A stretch of DNA of 64,000 bases from NCBI RefSeq assembly GCF_902364365.1, contig NZ_CABJDN010000005.1, positions 186,001 to 250,000 of the forward strand, written 5' to 3'. Below are positions 8,254-18,024 of this stretch, piece by piece (the stretch's first letter is position 1; each line of letters starts with the position of its first letter). The stretch is from Bacteroides intestinalis (GTDB lineage: Bacteria; Bacteroidota; Bacteroidia; Bacteroidales; Bacteroidaceae). Under the pieces are notes generated by a model. It was given only the letters and a program-made list of their open reading frames with translations, was not told the origin of the DNA and ran no database searches. Made by a program: the position numbers and the translations under genes.

Positions 8254-11200
8254 ATGGGTAAGAAGTTTGCCGAATATTCGCAGTTCGACCTCTCAAAGGT
8301 AAACGCGGAAGTGTTGAAGAAATGGGACGAGAACCAGGTTTTCGCCAAGAGTATGACAGAACGTGAAGGCTGTCCTTCTTTCGTTTTTTATGAAGGACCG
8401 CCCTCTGCCAACGGTATGCCGGGCATTCACCACGTAATGGCTCGCTCCATCAAAGATATTTTCTGCCGTTACAAAACCATGAAAGGTTTCCTGGTGAAAC
8501 GTAAAGCCGGCTGGGACACACACGGACTTCCCGTGGAACTGGGTGTGGAAAAAGCAATGGGCATCACCAAGGAAGATATCGGTAAAACGATCTCCGTAGC
8601 CGACTATAACGCTGCCTGCCGCAAAGATGTGATGAAGTTCACCAAAGAATGGGAAGATCTGACTCACAAGATGGGGTATTGGGTAGACATGACCGATCCT
8701 TATATCACCTACGACAACCGCTACATCGAAACCTTGTGGTGGCTGTTGAAGCAACTCTATACGAAAGGGTATCTTTATAAAGGGTACACCATACAGCCAT
8801 ATTCTCCCGCTGCCGGAACAGGACTGAGCTCACACGAACTGAACCAGCCCGGTTGCTACCGCGACGTGAAGGATGTGACCTGTGTGGCACAGTTCAAGAT
8901 GAAGAACCCGAAGCCGGAAATGGCAGAGTGGGGAACCCCATACTTCATAGCATGGACTACCACTCCGTGGACATTGCCTTCGAATACCGCGCTTTGTGTA
9001 GGCCCGAAGATAGATTATGTAGCCGTACAAAGCTACAACGGATACACCGGAGAGAAAATCACCGTTGTACTTGCCAAAGCTTTGCTTTACACGCACTTCA
9101 ACAAGAAAGCGGAAGACATCGCCCTGGAAGATTACAAACCGGGAGACAAGCTGATACCCTTCAAAGTTGTAGGAGAATATAAAGGTCCGGAACTTGTGGG
9201 TATGGAATATGAGCAACTGATACCTTGGGTGAATCCGGGTGAAGGCGCATTCCGTGTAATCTCAGGTGACTATGTGACGACAGAAGACGGTACAGGTATC
9301 GTACATATTGCTCCGACATTCGGTGCGGACGATGCCCAGGTAGCGAAAGCCGCCGGTGTTCCGCCGTTGCAACTCATCAATAAGAAAGGTGAACTCCGCC
9401 CGATGGTGGACCTGACCGGTAAGTTCTATAAACTGGACGAGCTGGACGAGAACTTCGTGAAAGAACGTGTAAACGTAGACTTATATAAAGAATATGCAGG
9501 CCGTTTCGTGAAGAACGCTTACGATCCGAACCTGACAGATCAGGACGAAAGTCTTGACGTAAGTCTCTGCATGATGATGAAAGCCAACAATCAGGCGTTC
9601 AAGATAGAGAAGCATGTGCACAATTATCCGCACTGCTGGCGTACGGACAAACCGGTATTGTATTATCCGTTGGATAGCTGGTTCATCCGCTCTACCGCTT
9701 GCAAAGACCGCATGATAGAGCTGAACAAGACGATCAACTGGAAACCGGAAAGCACCGGTACGGGACGTTTTGGCAAGTGGCTGGAAAATCTGAATGACTG
9801 GAACCTGAGCCGTTCACGTTACTGGGGTACTCCGCTGCCTATCTGGCGCACGGAAGACAACAGCGAGGAAATCTGCATCGGTTCTGTCGAAGAGCTTTAT
9901 AATGAAATAGAGAAATCCGTAGCTGCCGGATTCATGAAGTCCAATCCTTATAAGGATAAAGGTTTCGTACCCGGTGAGTACAATGGAGAAAATTATGATA
10001 AAATAGACTTGCACCGTCCGTATGTGGATGATATCATCCTCGTATCCAAAGACGGCAAGCCCATGAAGCGTGAAGCGGACCTGATAGATGTATGGTTCGA
10101 TTCCGGTGCCATGCCGTATGCACAAATCCACTATCCGTTCGAGAATAAAGAACTGCTGGATAGCCATCAGGTTTACCCTGCCGACTTTATCGCAGAAGGT
10201 GTGGATCAGACTCGCGGTTGGTTCTTTACGCTCCATGCAATCGCTTCAATGGTATTCGATACCATCTCTTACAAGGCTGTTATCTCTAACGGATTGGTGC
10301 TTGACAAGAATGGTAACAAGATGTCCAAGCGTCTGGGCAATGGCGTAGATCCTTTCTCTACTATCGAGAAATACGGGTCCGACCCCTTGCGCTGGTACAT
10401 GATCACCAACTCTTCTCCGTGGGATAACCTGAAATTCGACGTAGACGGCATCGAAGAAGTTCGTCGCAAGTTCTTCGGTACATTATATAATACGTATTCT
10501 TTCTTCTCCCTCTACGCCAATGTAGACGGATTCGAATACAAGGAAGCTGACGTGCCGATGGCTGAACGTCCTGAAATAGACCGTTGGATACTCTCTGTAC
10601 TGAATACGCTGATAAAAGAAGTGGATACTTGCTATAGCGAATATGAGCCGACAAAGGCCGGACGTCTGATATCCGACTTCGTAAACGACAACCTCTCCAA
10701 CTGGTACGTTCGTCTGAACCGTAAACGTTTCTGGGGTGGTGAATTTACGCAGGATAAGTTATCTGCATACCAGACTTTGTACACTTGTTTGGAAACCGTT
10801 GCCAAACTGATGTCGCCCATTGCTCCGTTCTATGCAGACAAGCTCTATATGGACTTGGTTACTGCAACTGGACGCGACAACGTGGTGTCCGTACACTTGG
10901 CTAAATTCCCCGAATATAACGAGGAAATGATAGACAAGGAACTGGAAGCCCGCATGCAAATGGCACAGGATGTAACTTCCATGGTATTGGCTTTGCGCCG
11001 TAAGGTGAACATCAAAGTACGCCAGCCGCTGCAATGTATCATGATACCGGTAGTGGACGAGGAACAACGTGCCCACATCGAAGCCGTAAAAGCACTTATC
11101 ATGAGCGAAGTGAACGTGAAGGATATCAAGTTCGTAGACGGTGCTGCCGGTGTGCTGGTGAAGAAAGTGAAATGTGACTTCAAGAAGATGGGACCGAAAT

Positions 11201-11679
11201 TCGGCAAACAGATGAAAGCCGTAGCTGCCGCTGTAGCAGAAATGTCACAGGAAGCTATCGCCGAACTGGAAAAGAATGGTTCTTATACTTTGCAACTGGA
11301 TGGTGCGGATGTGGTTGTAGAAACTGCTGATGTCGAAATCTTTAGCGAAGATATTCCGGGATGGCTGGTTGCCAACGAAGGAAAACTGACTGTTGCTCTG
11401 GATGTAACCGTAACAGAAGAGCTTCGCCGGGAAGGCGTTGCCCGTGAACTGGTTAACCGTATTCAGAATATCCGTAAGTCAAGTGGTTTGGAGATAACGG
11501 ACAAAATAAAGATTACATTATCAAAAAATCAGCAAACAGATGATGCGGTAAACGAATATAAAGACTATATTTGTAACCAGGTTTTAGGAACCTCACTGAC
11601 GCTGACCGATGAGGTGGAAAACGGCACGGAACTAAACTTTGACGATTTCTCCCTGTACGTAAGCGTTGTAAAAGAATAA
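8254..11679 (+). CDS. ileS: Isoleucine--tRNA ligase
   Basis: 1141 residues, a class I aminoacyl-tRNA synthetase that charges tRNA-Ile in the cytoplasm. The HIGH-type motif is GIHH at about residues 57-60 and the KMSKS-type motif is KMSKR at about 689-693. The editing (CP1) insertion lies between them (WTTTPWTLPSN; GTGIVHIAPTFGADD). The long C-terminal extension is typical of the eukaryote-like IleRS type found in Bacteroidota. It is the first gene of a run with dksA-like, lspA and lipoprotein genes, 27 bp before the next. Confidence 0.98.
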   Translation: MGKKFAEYSQFDLSKVNAEVLKKWDENQVFAKSMTEREGCPSFVFYEGPPSANGMPGIHHVMARSIKDIFCRYKTMKGFLVKRKAGWDTHGLPVELGVEKAMGITKEDIGKTISVADYNAACRKDVMKFTKEWEDLTHKMGYWVDMTDPYITYDNRYIETLWWLLKQLYTKGYLYKGYTIQPYSPAAGTGLSSHELNQPGCYRDVKDVTCVAQFKMKNPKPEMAEWGTPYFIAWTTTPWTLPSNTALCVGPKIDYVAVQSYNGYTGEKITVVLAKALLYTHFNKKAEDIALEDYKPGDKLIPFKVVGEYKGPELVGMEYEQLIPWVNPGEGAFRVISGDYVTTEDGTGIVHIAPTFGADDAQVAKAAGVPPLQLINKKGELRPMVDLTGKFYKLDELDENFVKERVNVDLYKEYAGRFVKNAYDPNLTDQDESLDVSLCMMMKANNQAFKIEKHVHNYPHCWRTDKPVLYYPLDSWFIRSTACKDRMIELNKTINWKPESTGTGRFGKWLENLNDWNLSRSRYWGTPLPIWRTEDNSEEICIGSVEELYNEIEKSVAAGFMKSNPYKDKGFVPGEYNGENYDKIDLHRPYVDDIILVSKDGKPMKREADLIDVWFDSGAMPYAQIHYPFENKELLDSHQVYPADFIAEGVDQTRGWFFTLHAIASMVFDTISYKAVISNGLVLDKNGNKMSKRLGNGVDPFSTIEKYGSDPLRWYMITNSSPWDNLKFDVDGIEEVRRKFFGTLYNTYSFFSLYANVDGFEYKEADVPMAERPEIDRWILSVLNTLIKEVDTCYSEYEPTKAGRLISDFVNDNLSNWYVRLNRKRFWGGEFTQDKLSAYQTLYTCLETVAKLMSPIAPFYADKLYMDLVTATGRDNVVSVHLAKFPEYNEEMIDKELEARMQMAQDVTSMVLALRRKVNIKVRQPLQCIMIPVVDEEQRAHIEAVKALIMSEVNVKDIKFVDGAAGVLVKKVKCDFKKMGPKFGKQMKAVAAAVAEMSQEAIAELEKNGSYTLQLDGADVVVETADVEIFSEDIPGWLVANEGKLTVALDVTVTEELRREGVARELVNRIQNIRKSSGLEITDKIKITLSKNQQTDDAVNEYKDYICNQVLGTSLTLTDEVENGTELNFDDFSLYVSVVKE

Positions 11680-11706
11680 AATACTAACGATTAAACACGT
11701 AAAGTT

Positions 11707-12087
11707 ATGGCAGAAAAAACAAGATACTCGGATGCTGAATTGGAAGAATTCCGCGCCATTATTAATGAGAAGTTAGAATTGGCACAACGCGATTATGAAT
11801 TGCTGAAAGCCAGTTTAACCGGAGCCGACGGTAATGACACCGACGATACGTCTCCTACGTACAAAGTTTTGGAAGAAGGTGCCAACACCTTGTCCAAAGA
11901 AGAAACTACACGCCTGGCTCAACGTCAGTTGAAGTTTATCCAGGGATTGCAGGCCGCATTGGTACGCATTGAGAATAAAACGTATGGCATTTGTCGTGAA
12001 ACAGGTAAATTGATTCCTGCCGAACGTTTGCGCGCTGTGCCTCATGCTACGCTGAGCATTGAGGCGAAAAATAATACGAAAAAGTAA
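11707..12087 (+). CDS. TraR/DksA-family protein with reduced zinc finger
   Basis: 126 residues. The first 80 form the coiled-coil part of DksA/TraR proteins, and the end (YGICRETGKLIPAERLRAVPHA) is the C-terminal finger region. DksA-like proteins bind in the RNA polymerase secondary channel and adjust transcription, often with ppGpp. Only one cysteine is present where the classical finger has four, so zinc binding is unlikely. Similar cysteine-poor versions are known in this phylum. It lies 2 bp before lspA, so the two are probably cotranscribed. Confidence 0.9.
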   Translation: MAEKTRYSDAELEEFRAIINEKLELAQRDYELLKASLTGADGNDTDDTSPTYKVLEEGANTLSKEETTRLAQRQLKFIQGLQAALVRIENKTYGICRETGKLIPAERLRAVPHATLSIEAKNNTKK

Positions 12088-12089
12088 GG

Positions 12090-12764
12090 ATGAACAAATA
12101 CCTCACGAAAGGTCGCATTGCGCTGCTCGTTATTTTCTCGGTACTAATTGCTGACCAGATAATCAAGATCTATGTCAAGACCCACATGTATTGGCATCAG
12201 AGCGAAAACGCTATTAAATGGCTTTATGAGAAACTGGGCATGGTAAATGCAGAACCGCCTACGTGGTTTTATATTTACTTTACCGAGAATAACGGTATGG
12301 CGTTCGGTATGGAGATATTCGGTAAGTTATTCCTTACCTTGTTCCGTATTGTTGCCGTAGGAGCGATAGGGTGGTATTTGACGAGAATTATTAAGCAGGG
12401 CTTGAAGACAGGTTATATCGTGTGCGTATCTCTGATTCTTACGGGAGCATTGGGTAACATTATCGACAGTGTATTCTACGGTGTGTTGTTCAATGAGAGT
12501 ACACATTCGCAGATAGCTACATTCCTGCCGGAAGGCGGAGGATATGCTCCTTTGTTCTACGGAAAGGTGGTGGATATGTTCTATTTTCCTATCATTGATA
12601 CGAACTGGCCTCAATGGATGCCGTTGGTAGGTGGGGATCATTTCATATTCTTCAGCCCGATATTCAACCTTGCCGATGCCGCTATCAGTTGTGGTATTAT
12701 TGCCCTGTTATTATTTTACAGCAAATATTTGAATGACTCTTATCATGCAATAAAGAAATCATGA
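12090..12764 (+). CDS. lspA: Lipoprotein signal peptidase (signal peptidase II)
   Basis: 224 residues with four predicted membrane segments. The catalytic aspartates are in GALGNIIDSV and FNLADAAIS, and the conserved NNGMAFG motif is also present. It cleaves the signal peptide of prolipoproteins at the inner membrane. It is longer than the usual 160-170 residues because of extra periplasmic sequence (about 30-60 and 140-185), a form usual in Bacteroides. The stop overlaps the next ATG (ATGA), indicating translational coupling with the downstream lipoprotein gene. Confidence 0.96.
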   Translation: MNKYLTKGRIALLVIFSVLIADQIIKIYVKTHMYWHQSENAIKWLYEKLGMVNAEPPTWFYIYFTENNGMAFGMEIFGKLFLTLFRIVAVGAIGWYLTRIIKQGLKTGYIVCVSLILTGALGNIIDSVFYGVLFNESTHSQIATFLPEGGGYAPLFYGKVVDMFYFPIIDTNWPQWMPLVGGDHFIFFSPIFNLADAAISCGIIALLLFYSKYLNDSYHAIKKS

Positions 12765-13747
12765 AAGGTCTGCGTCGAATTCAATGGTTTAGCATATTCC
12801 TGTTAGCATCTTGTTTGACAGCCTGTCAGGTGAAAAGACCCAAGGTAGTTATATCGGATGCTAAAATGGAAAATGTGCTTTATGACTACCATATAGCAAA
12901 GGCTATGGGGGAAGAAGTCCCTTATACCGATGGCTATAAAAGGGTGTTGTACATTGAATCGGTGTTTAAAAAGCATGGCATTACGCAAGCCGAATTTGAC
13001 TCTTCAATGGTTTGGTTCACGCGTAATCCGGAAGTACTCACCAAGATTTATGAGAAAGTAAACGCAAGGCTGAAAGCGGAGCGGGATGCTGTCAATCATT
13101 TAATTGCCATACGTGACAATAAGCCGAAGGAAAGTCTTCCGGGTGACAGTATTGATGTATGGGCATGGCAACGTATTTACCAGCTGACAGGTATGCCGAT
13201 GGACAACAAGATTACTTTCGTTTTACCTTCAGATACCAACTTTAAAGACCGCGATACTTTGCGATGGAACGTTCGTTTCCGCTTCCACAACGGTGCGCCG
13301 GATTCCTTATATGCTCCCGTCATGGCTATGCAGATTGTCTATAAGGACAGCATAATCAGTGATATTCAGAAAGTATACAAATCGGGTATGGAAACGGTTT
13401 CACTCTTTGCCGATACGTTGGGAGAAATCCGGGAAATACGTGGGTATATCTATTATCCCGCAGCACAGGCTACCCGTACATTGCTGACCGACCGCATTTC
13501 GCTGATGCGTTATCATGCTACGGATACACTGTCGTTTGCTAAGAATGATTCTATTCAGAAAGATTCTGTTAAGACAGAGAAAATAGAATCTCAGGAACTC
13601 AAGAAAGAGGAACTCAAACCTGTGGAAGAAAAGATAAACGACAATCCGCGCAGACGTGATGCTGCCCGTCCACGTCCGTCTTCGGAACCTGCACTGAAGA
13701 AGTTGGACAAACCGGAACACGTTCAATTCCGTAAAGATAACCCCTGA
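12761..13747 (+). CDS. DUF4296-type lipoprotein
   Basis: 328 residues. The N-terminus is a lipoprotein signal with lipobox LTAC. The region at about 30-110 (MENVLYDYHIAKAMG, FKKHGITQAEFDSSMVWF) resembles DUF4296, a Bacteroidota lipoprotein domain of unknown role found next to lspA. The last 70 residues are charged and low in complexity (KKEELKPVEEK, RRRDAARPRPSSEP). It overlaps lspA by 4 bp, so its maturase and the lipoprotein are coupled. Confidence 0.85.
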   Translation: MKGLRRIQWFSIFLLASCLTACQVKRPKVVISDAKMENVLYDYHIAKAMGEEVPYTDGYKRVLYIESVFKKHGITQAEFDSSMVWFTRNPEVLTKIYEKVNARLKAERDAVNHLIAIRDNKPKESLPGDSIDVWAWQRIYQLTGMPMDNKITFVLPSDTNFKDRDTLRWNVRFRFHNGAPDSLYAPVMAMQIVYKDSIISDIQKVYKSGMETVSLFADTLGEIREIRGYIYYPAAQATRTLLTDRISLMRYHATDTLSFAKNDSIQKDSVKTEKIESQELKKEELKPVEEKINDNPRRRDAARPRPSSEPALKKLDKPEHVQFRKDNP

Positions 13748-14094
13748 TGATCAAACGATTTGCTTCACACTTTATTTTTCTGCCCGGACATGGTTATCTC
13801 AAACAATATGTGGTAGGGGTGGAAGAAGGGCAAGTCGTGTCCGCCTTTCCCTTGACAGAGGAGATTGAAGGAGTGGAATGGTTTCCCGGAATCATTGCTT
13901 TATTGAATAATGAAGAAGATATTTCCAAAGACTACTCCGGTATATTCCAGAAATCAAATGAAGTATTACATGAACTTCCGGAAGTTTTCTGCAAAGAAAC
14001 GTTTCCTTCCGGAATGAGTGCTTATCTGCTTTATCCTTTCGATTTTACAACGATGCTGCCTGTCGACGGAACTCGGCACAGACTACTGCGGTAG
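13747..14094 (+). CDS. Small hypothetical protein at the end of the ileS-lspA operon
   Basis: 115 residues, no recognised domain. It starts at TGATG, sharing one base with the stop of the lipoprotein gene, which supports it as a real coupled gene. The sequence has an HGYLKQYVVGVEEGQV start, an acidic middle and no signal peptide or membrane segment. Its last 50 bp overlap the 3' end of the convergent methyltransferase gene. Confidence 0.75.
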   Translation: MIKRFASHFIFLPGHGYLKQYVVGVEEGQVVSAFPLTEEIEGVEWFPGIIALLNNEEDISKDYSGIFQKSNEVLHELPEVFCKETFPSGMSAYLLYPFDFTTMLPVDGTRHRLLR

Positions 14095-14806
14095 CAATTG
14101 CCACATTCAGTGACTCGGACGTTTCCCTCTCTGCGGGATAATTGGGAATATAAAGTTTGCGGTTAATGAGTTGCTCCACTTCTTTCCCGATCCCGTTGCC
14201 TTCATTACCCATCACAATCAATCCGTTGGATGATAATTTTTGTGTGTACATATTTTCTCCATCGAGGAAAGTACCATAAACAGGTATATCCTTTAGGCTT
14301 TGAATGAGGTCGGGCAGGGGAGTATAGTGCAGTTTCACACGGGCAATGCCTCCCATGGTGGCTTGAACCGTCTTTGGATTATATACATCTACGGTGTTCG
14401 GAGAACAGAAGATATGCTCTATTCCAAACCAATCTGCCAGACGAATGATGGTGCCCAGATTTCCCGGATCTTGCACATCGTCCAGCGCCAGACAAAGCGA
14501 ATGGCTGATGACGGAAGCATCCATTTCATATTCCGGCTGCTCGAATATGGCAAGCACTTGCTGGGGAGTTTTCAATGAGCTGGCGCGGGAGAGGTCTTCG
14601 TCAGACACTTCCGAAACATCTTCTACCGGAAGCTTGGGATGTTGCGATAGCCATTCGGGCGTAGCCGCCAGAAAGCGGCAGGGAAAATGTCCTAACAAAT
14701 CGCCTACCAGTTTAGGACCCTCTGCCAGAAAGACTTTTTCTGTTTTACGATTCTTCTTCAGCTCCAACGAGTGGATATATTTGATACGGTTTTTGCTCAG
14801 TGCCAT
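14045..14806 (-). CDS. SpoU/TrmH-family RNA 2'-O-ribose methyltransferase
   Basis: 253 residues. An N-terminal substrate-binding region (about 1-100) is followed by a SpoU knot domain. Its three motifs are DDVQDPGNLGTIIRLADWF, IVMGNEGNGIGKEV and IPNYPAERETSESLNVAIAT. It methylates ribose 2'-OH in rRNA or tRNA with S-adenosylmethionine; the target site cannot be assigned. A TACTTTTG -7 element lies at 14828-14835. The gene is convergent with, and overlaps by 50 bp, the small gene ending at 14094. Confidence 0.93.
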   Translation of the reverse strand: MALSKNRIKYIHSLELKKNRKTEKVFLAEGPKLVGDLLGHFPCRFLAATPEWLSQHPKLPVEDVSEVSDEDLSRASSLKTPQQVLAIFEQPEYEMDASVISHSLCLALDDVQDPGNLGTIIRLADWFGIEHIFCSPNTVDVYNPKTVQATMGGIARVKLHYTPLPDLIQSLKDIPVYGTFLDGENMYTQKLSSNGLIVMGNEGNGIGKEVEQLINRKLYIPNYPAERETSESLNVAIATAVVCAEFRRQAASL

Positions 14807-14827
14807 AGCTTAAATGTTATCGTTTGG

Positions 14828-14835
14828 CAAAAGTA
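14828..14835 (-). promoter_or_regulatory. -7 promoter element of the SpoU gene
   Basis: CAAAAGTA on the plus strand reads TACTTTTG on the minus strand, 22 bp before the ATG at 14806. Confidence 0.5.
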
Positions 14836-14911
14836 CGTGATTATTTCTATATAATCAAAAAACGGAACACACTTCATCCGGTTTTTTATTTCGGAAAAGA
14901 AAAAATAGATT

Positions 14912-14919
14912 TATATTTG
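14912..14919 (+). promoter_or_regulatory. -7 promoter element of the Omp85/TamA-like gene
   Basis: TATATTTG matches TAnnTTTG and is 33 bp before the ATG at 14952. Confidence 0.5.
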
Positions 14920-14951
14920 TAGTCAATTATGCGCAATTTATTAATTCTGGT

Positions 14952-17255
14952 ATGAAGAAAGGCTTCCACTACGCACTACTTACTGCTGCCATACTTACAT
15001 TAGCTTCCTGCTCGACCACCAAATATGTGCCAGATGGTTCATACTTGCTGGATGAAGTGCGCATACATACTGATAATAAAAATGTGAAGCCTTCTAATTT
15101 GTCCATATATGTGCGGCAAAATCCGAACTCCAAATGGTTCAGTCTGATTAAAACCCAGTTGTATGTTTACAACTGGTCAGGACGTGATTCTACCCGCTGG
15201 GTGAACAGAGCATTACGCAGGTTGGGAGATGCCCCCGTAATCTATAGTGAGGAAGAGACTGAACGTTCCCGGGAGGAAATGACGAAAGCCGTTCAGAATA
15301 TGGGGTACATGGGTGCTACCGTAGAGTGCATCCCAAAAATCAAGAAGAAAAAGGTAAAACTGGCTTATAAAGTAAACACCGGAGAGCCGTATATTGTCCG
15401 TAGTCTGAAATATGATGTTCAGGATGAAAAGATCTGGGAATATATGCAGAAAGATTCTGCATCGACCTATTTATCCGAAGGTATGTACTTCAATGCCAAC
15501 ATACTGGGCAGTGAACGCCAACGGATCACGAGCAACCTGCTTCGCAACGGTTATTACAAATTCAATAAAGATTATATTTCTTATACGGCAGATACGGTAC
15601 GTGGCACTTATCAGGTGGATCTGACCTTGCATCTGGCACGTTACAGACAGCATTCCGGTGCCGAGTTGCAGGATCATCCACAATATACAATTAATAAAGT
15701 GAATTTCATTGCGGACTATAACGTGCTGCAATCTTCAGCTCTCAGTAGTGTAGAAATCAATGATTCGATACACTATAAAGGGTTTCCCATATATTATAAG
15801 GATAAATTGTACCTGCGCCCCAAAGTATTGACTGATAATCTGCGGATAACTCCGGGAGATCTTTACAATGAACAGGATGTGCAGCGCACTTATTCCAACT
15901 TCGGACGCCTACCGGTATTGAAATATACCAATGTACGTTTCTTTGAAACACAGGTAGGTGATAGCGCAAAGCTGAATGCCTATGTAATGTTGACGAAGAA
16001 TAAACATCAGTCTGTATCTTTCGAGCTGGAGGGAACAAACTCTGCGGGTGATTTGGGTGCCGCGGCATCTGTATCCTTTCAGAATCGCAATGTATTCAGA
16101 GGTTCCGAAACTTTCCTGGTTAAGCTTCGCGGAGCCTATGAAGCTGTTTCCGGTTTAGGGTATAAGAATGACAACTATACGGAACTTGGTGTGGAGACCA
16201 GCATAAACTTCCCCCGCTTTATGTTCCCGTTCATATCCAATGATTTCAAACGGAAAATAAGGGCAACTACGGAATTCGGGCTGCAATATAATTATCAGAT
16301 GCGTCCGGAATTTACACGCATCGTTGCATCCGGTTCATGGAGTTATAAATGGGGCTTGCAGCGCCAGCGTTCGCAACACCGTATAGATCTCCTGGACATC
16401 AACTATTTGTATATGCCGTGGATAGAGCCCGAATTTGAAGATAAATTCCTGAACGATGAAAAGAACTATTTATTGGAGTATAACTATAAAGACCGTTTGA
16501 TTGTCCGTACCGGATATAGTTACATCTACAACAGTGCGGGGCAGGCTTTGATGAACAATGCGGTGATTGGTAATTCTTATAGCATACGTTTCAACTTTGA
16601 GTCTGCGGGAAATCTTTTGTATGTGCTTTCTAAAATGAGCAATTTAAAGAAGAATGATCAGGACGAATATACTATCTTGAATATTCCGTATGCGCAATAT
16701 ATAAAGGGTGACTTGGACTTTGCCAAAAATATCGTCATTGATAACCGTAATTCTATTGCATTTCATATTGGGGGAGGCATTGCTATTCCTTATGGAAACG
16801 CGCAGATGATTCCTTTTGAGAAACGTTATTTCTCGGGTGGAGCAAACAGTGTACGCGGATGGTCGGTACGTAGTCTCGGTCCCGGTAGTTTTTCTGATGA
16901 AAAAGGTAACTTCATGAACCAGTCGGGTGATATTAAACTGGATGCCAGTATAGAATACCGCACACGTTTATTTTGGAAGTTCAGAGGTGCCTTGTTTGTA
17001 GATGCGGGAAATATCTGGACGATTCGCGAGTATCAGGATCAGCCGGGAGGTAAATTCAAGTTTGACCAGTTTTATAAGCAAATAGCCGTAGCTTACGGTC
17101 TGGGACTACGTCTGGATCTGGATTTTTTTGTACTTCGCTTTGATGGTGGTATGAAGGCTATTAATCCTGAAATGGGAAAGGATCGTTATCCCATTCTGAA
17201 GCCTGACTTCGGACGTGACTTCGCTTTCCACTTTGCAGTAGGTTACCCATTCTAA
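14952..17255 (+). CDS. BamA/TamA-family (Omp85) outer-membrane protein with lipobox
   Basis: 767 residues. The N-terminus carries a lipoprotein-type signal (LTLASCSTTKYVPDG). POTRA-like segments occupy about 30-370, and an Omp85 beta-barrel fills the rest, with the strand motif FSGGANSVRGWSVRSLGPGSF matching the conserved VRGF/Y element and an aromatic C-terminus (FAVGYPF). Omp85 proteins insert or move proteins or lipids at the outer membrane. The combination of lipobox and Omp85 barrel is typical of a Bacteroidota TamA-like family. It is divergent from the SpoU gene. Confidence 0.9.
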   Translation: MKKGFHYALLTAAILTLASCSTTKYVPDGSYLLDEVRIHTDNKNVKPSNLSIYVRQNPNSKWFSLIKTQLYVYNWSGRDSTRWVNRALRRLGDAPVIYSEEETERSREEMTKAVQNMGYMGATVECIPKIKKKKVKLAYKVNTGEPYIVRSLKYDVQDEKIWEYMQKDSASTYLSEGMYFNANILGSERQRITSNLLRNGYYKFNKDYISYTADTVRGTYQVDLTLHLARYRQHSGAELQDHPQYTINKVNFIADYNVLQSSALSSVEINDSIHYKGFPIYYKDKLYLRPKVLTDNLRITPGDLYNEQDVQRTYSNFGRLPVLKYTNVRFFETQVGDSAKLNAYVMLTKNKHQSVSFELEGTNSAGDLGAAASVSFQNRNVFRGSETFLVKLRGAYEAVSGLGYKNDNYTELGVETSINFPRFMFPFISNDFKRKIRATTEFGLQYNYQMRPEFTRIVASGSWSYKWGLQRQRSQHRIDLLDINYLYMPWIEPEFEDKFLNDEKNYLLEYNYKDRLIVRTGYSYIYNSAGQALMNNAVIGNSYSIRFNFESAGNLLYVLSKMSNLKKNDQDEYTILNIPYAQYIKGDLDFAKNIVIDNRNSIAFHIGGGIAIPYGNAQMIPFEKRYFSGGANSVRGWSVRSLGPGSFSDEKGNFMNQSGDIKLDASIEYRTRLFWKFRGALFVDAGNIWTIREYQDQPGGKFKFDQFYKQIAVAYGLGLRLDLDFFVLRFDGGMKAINPEMGKDRYPILKPDFGRDFAFHFAVGYPF

Positions 17256-17282
17256 AAAAATCGGGAGGGGTATAAAAAGCAA

Positions 17283-17308
17283 CGGGCGAATGATTGCTCA
17301 TCCGCCCG
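17283..17308. terminator. Bidirectional terminator hairpin
   Basis: CGGGCGAATGA pairs with TCATCCGCCCG (10 of 11 positions) around a TTGC loop, between two convergent genes. A T-rich tract (CAAATTCTTTTCTT) follows on the plus strand and A/T-rich sequence on the other. Confidence 0.75.
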
Positions 17309-17330
17309 CATATTCAAATTCTTTTCTTAA

Positions 17331-17885
17331 TTAGCGTGCAGCGTAATAAGTGTTGATCATCGTTGCCTGACGAGCAGCAGCTACGCCTTGTGCATCCAAT
17401 GTCACATTCATTGCTTCACCATTCGGCAGATACATCTGTGCGGTACCATCACCGTTCATTTGCAGCAATTCAGTGCTAACACCTTCTGCAACAACATTCC
17501 AAGTGTTCAATTCTTTGTCGTAAACCAACTCCATAGCAGTGGTTTCACCTTCTTTTGTGATAGAGTAACCGTTCTCCAATGTTTTTACGAGATAGTTTCC
17601 GTTTTCACCTTTTACTTTCTTCACATCACCCACGTTAGCCATCGGATTGGAACCGCTCCAGAATTCAATGGAGTTGATTACCAACGCATCTGCCAGATAG
17701 CAAACAGGATATACGGGGATAATGTTGCAAGCCAGATAAACAAGCTCATTAACAAACTTTGTACCGATATTTTGGTTCCAATTCACCAATTTACTGTGCA
17801 GGCCGAAAGAACCGATACAAGAACTGAAAAGAAATGCGCCACAAATCATCACGGTTGCAGCCAAATTCAAATTACTCTTTTTCAT
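17331..17885 (-). CDS. DUF3332-like lipoprotein
   Basis: 184 residues with a lipoprotein signal (MICGAFLFSSC). A hydrophobic stretch at about 45-75 (YLACNIIPVYPVCYLADALVIN) and a C-terminal half built of short strands follow. It resembles DUF3332 proteins, which are small envelope proteins of unknown role. The frame is open further upstream, but the -7 element at 17946-17953 overlaps the first in-frame start, so ATG 17885 is chosen. Confidence 0.82.
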   Translation of the reverse strand: MKKSNLNLAATVMICGAFLFSSCIGSFGLHSKLVNWNQNIGTKFVNELVYLACNIIPVYPVCYLADALVINSIEFWSGSNPMANVGDVKKVKGENGNYLVKTLENGYSITKEGETTAMELVYDKELNTWNVVAEGVSTELLQMNGDGTAQMYLPNGEAMNVTLDAQGVAAARQATMINTYYAAR

Positions 17886-17945
17886 AATTACTTTCTTTTG
17901 TTTTACTGAGTTTATTGATTTAACTCTTTGCTCTTTTTCTTCGGG

Positions 17946-17953
17946 CAAATATA
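17946..17953 (-). promoter_or_regulatory. -7 promoter element of the DUF3332-like gene
   Basis: CAAATATA on the plus strand reads TATATTTG on the minus strand, 61 bp before ATG 17885. Confidence 0.5.
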
Positions 17954-18024
17954 AGTGCTTTTTGTGAAAAATACACTTAAATAAGAGACAAAAACAAATT
18001 TTCAGTTAAACAGCCCCGGTAAAA

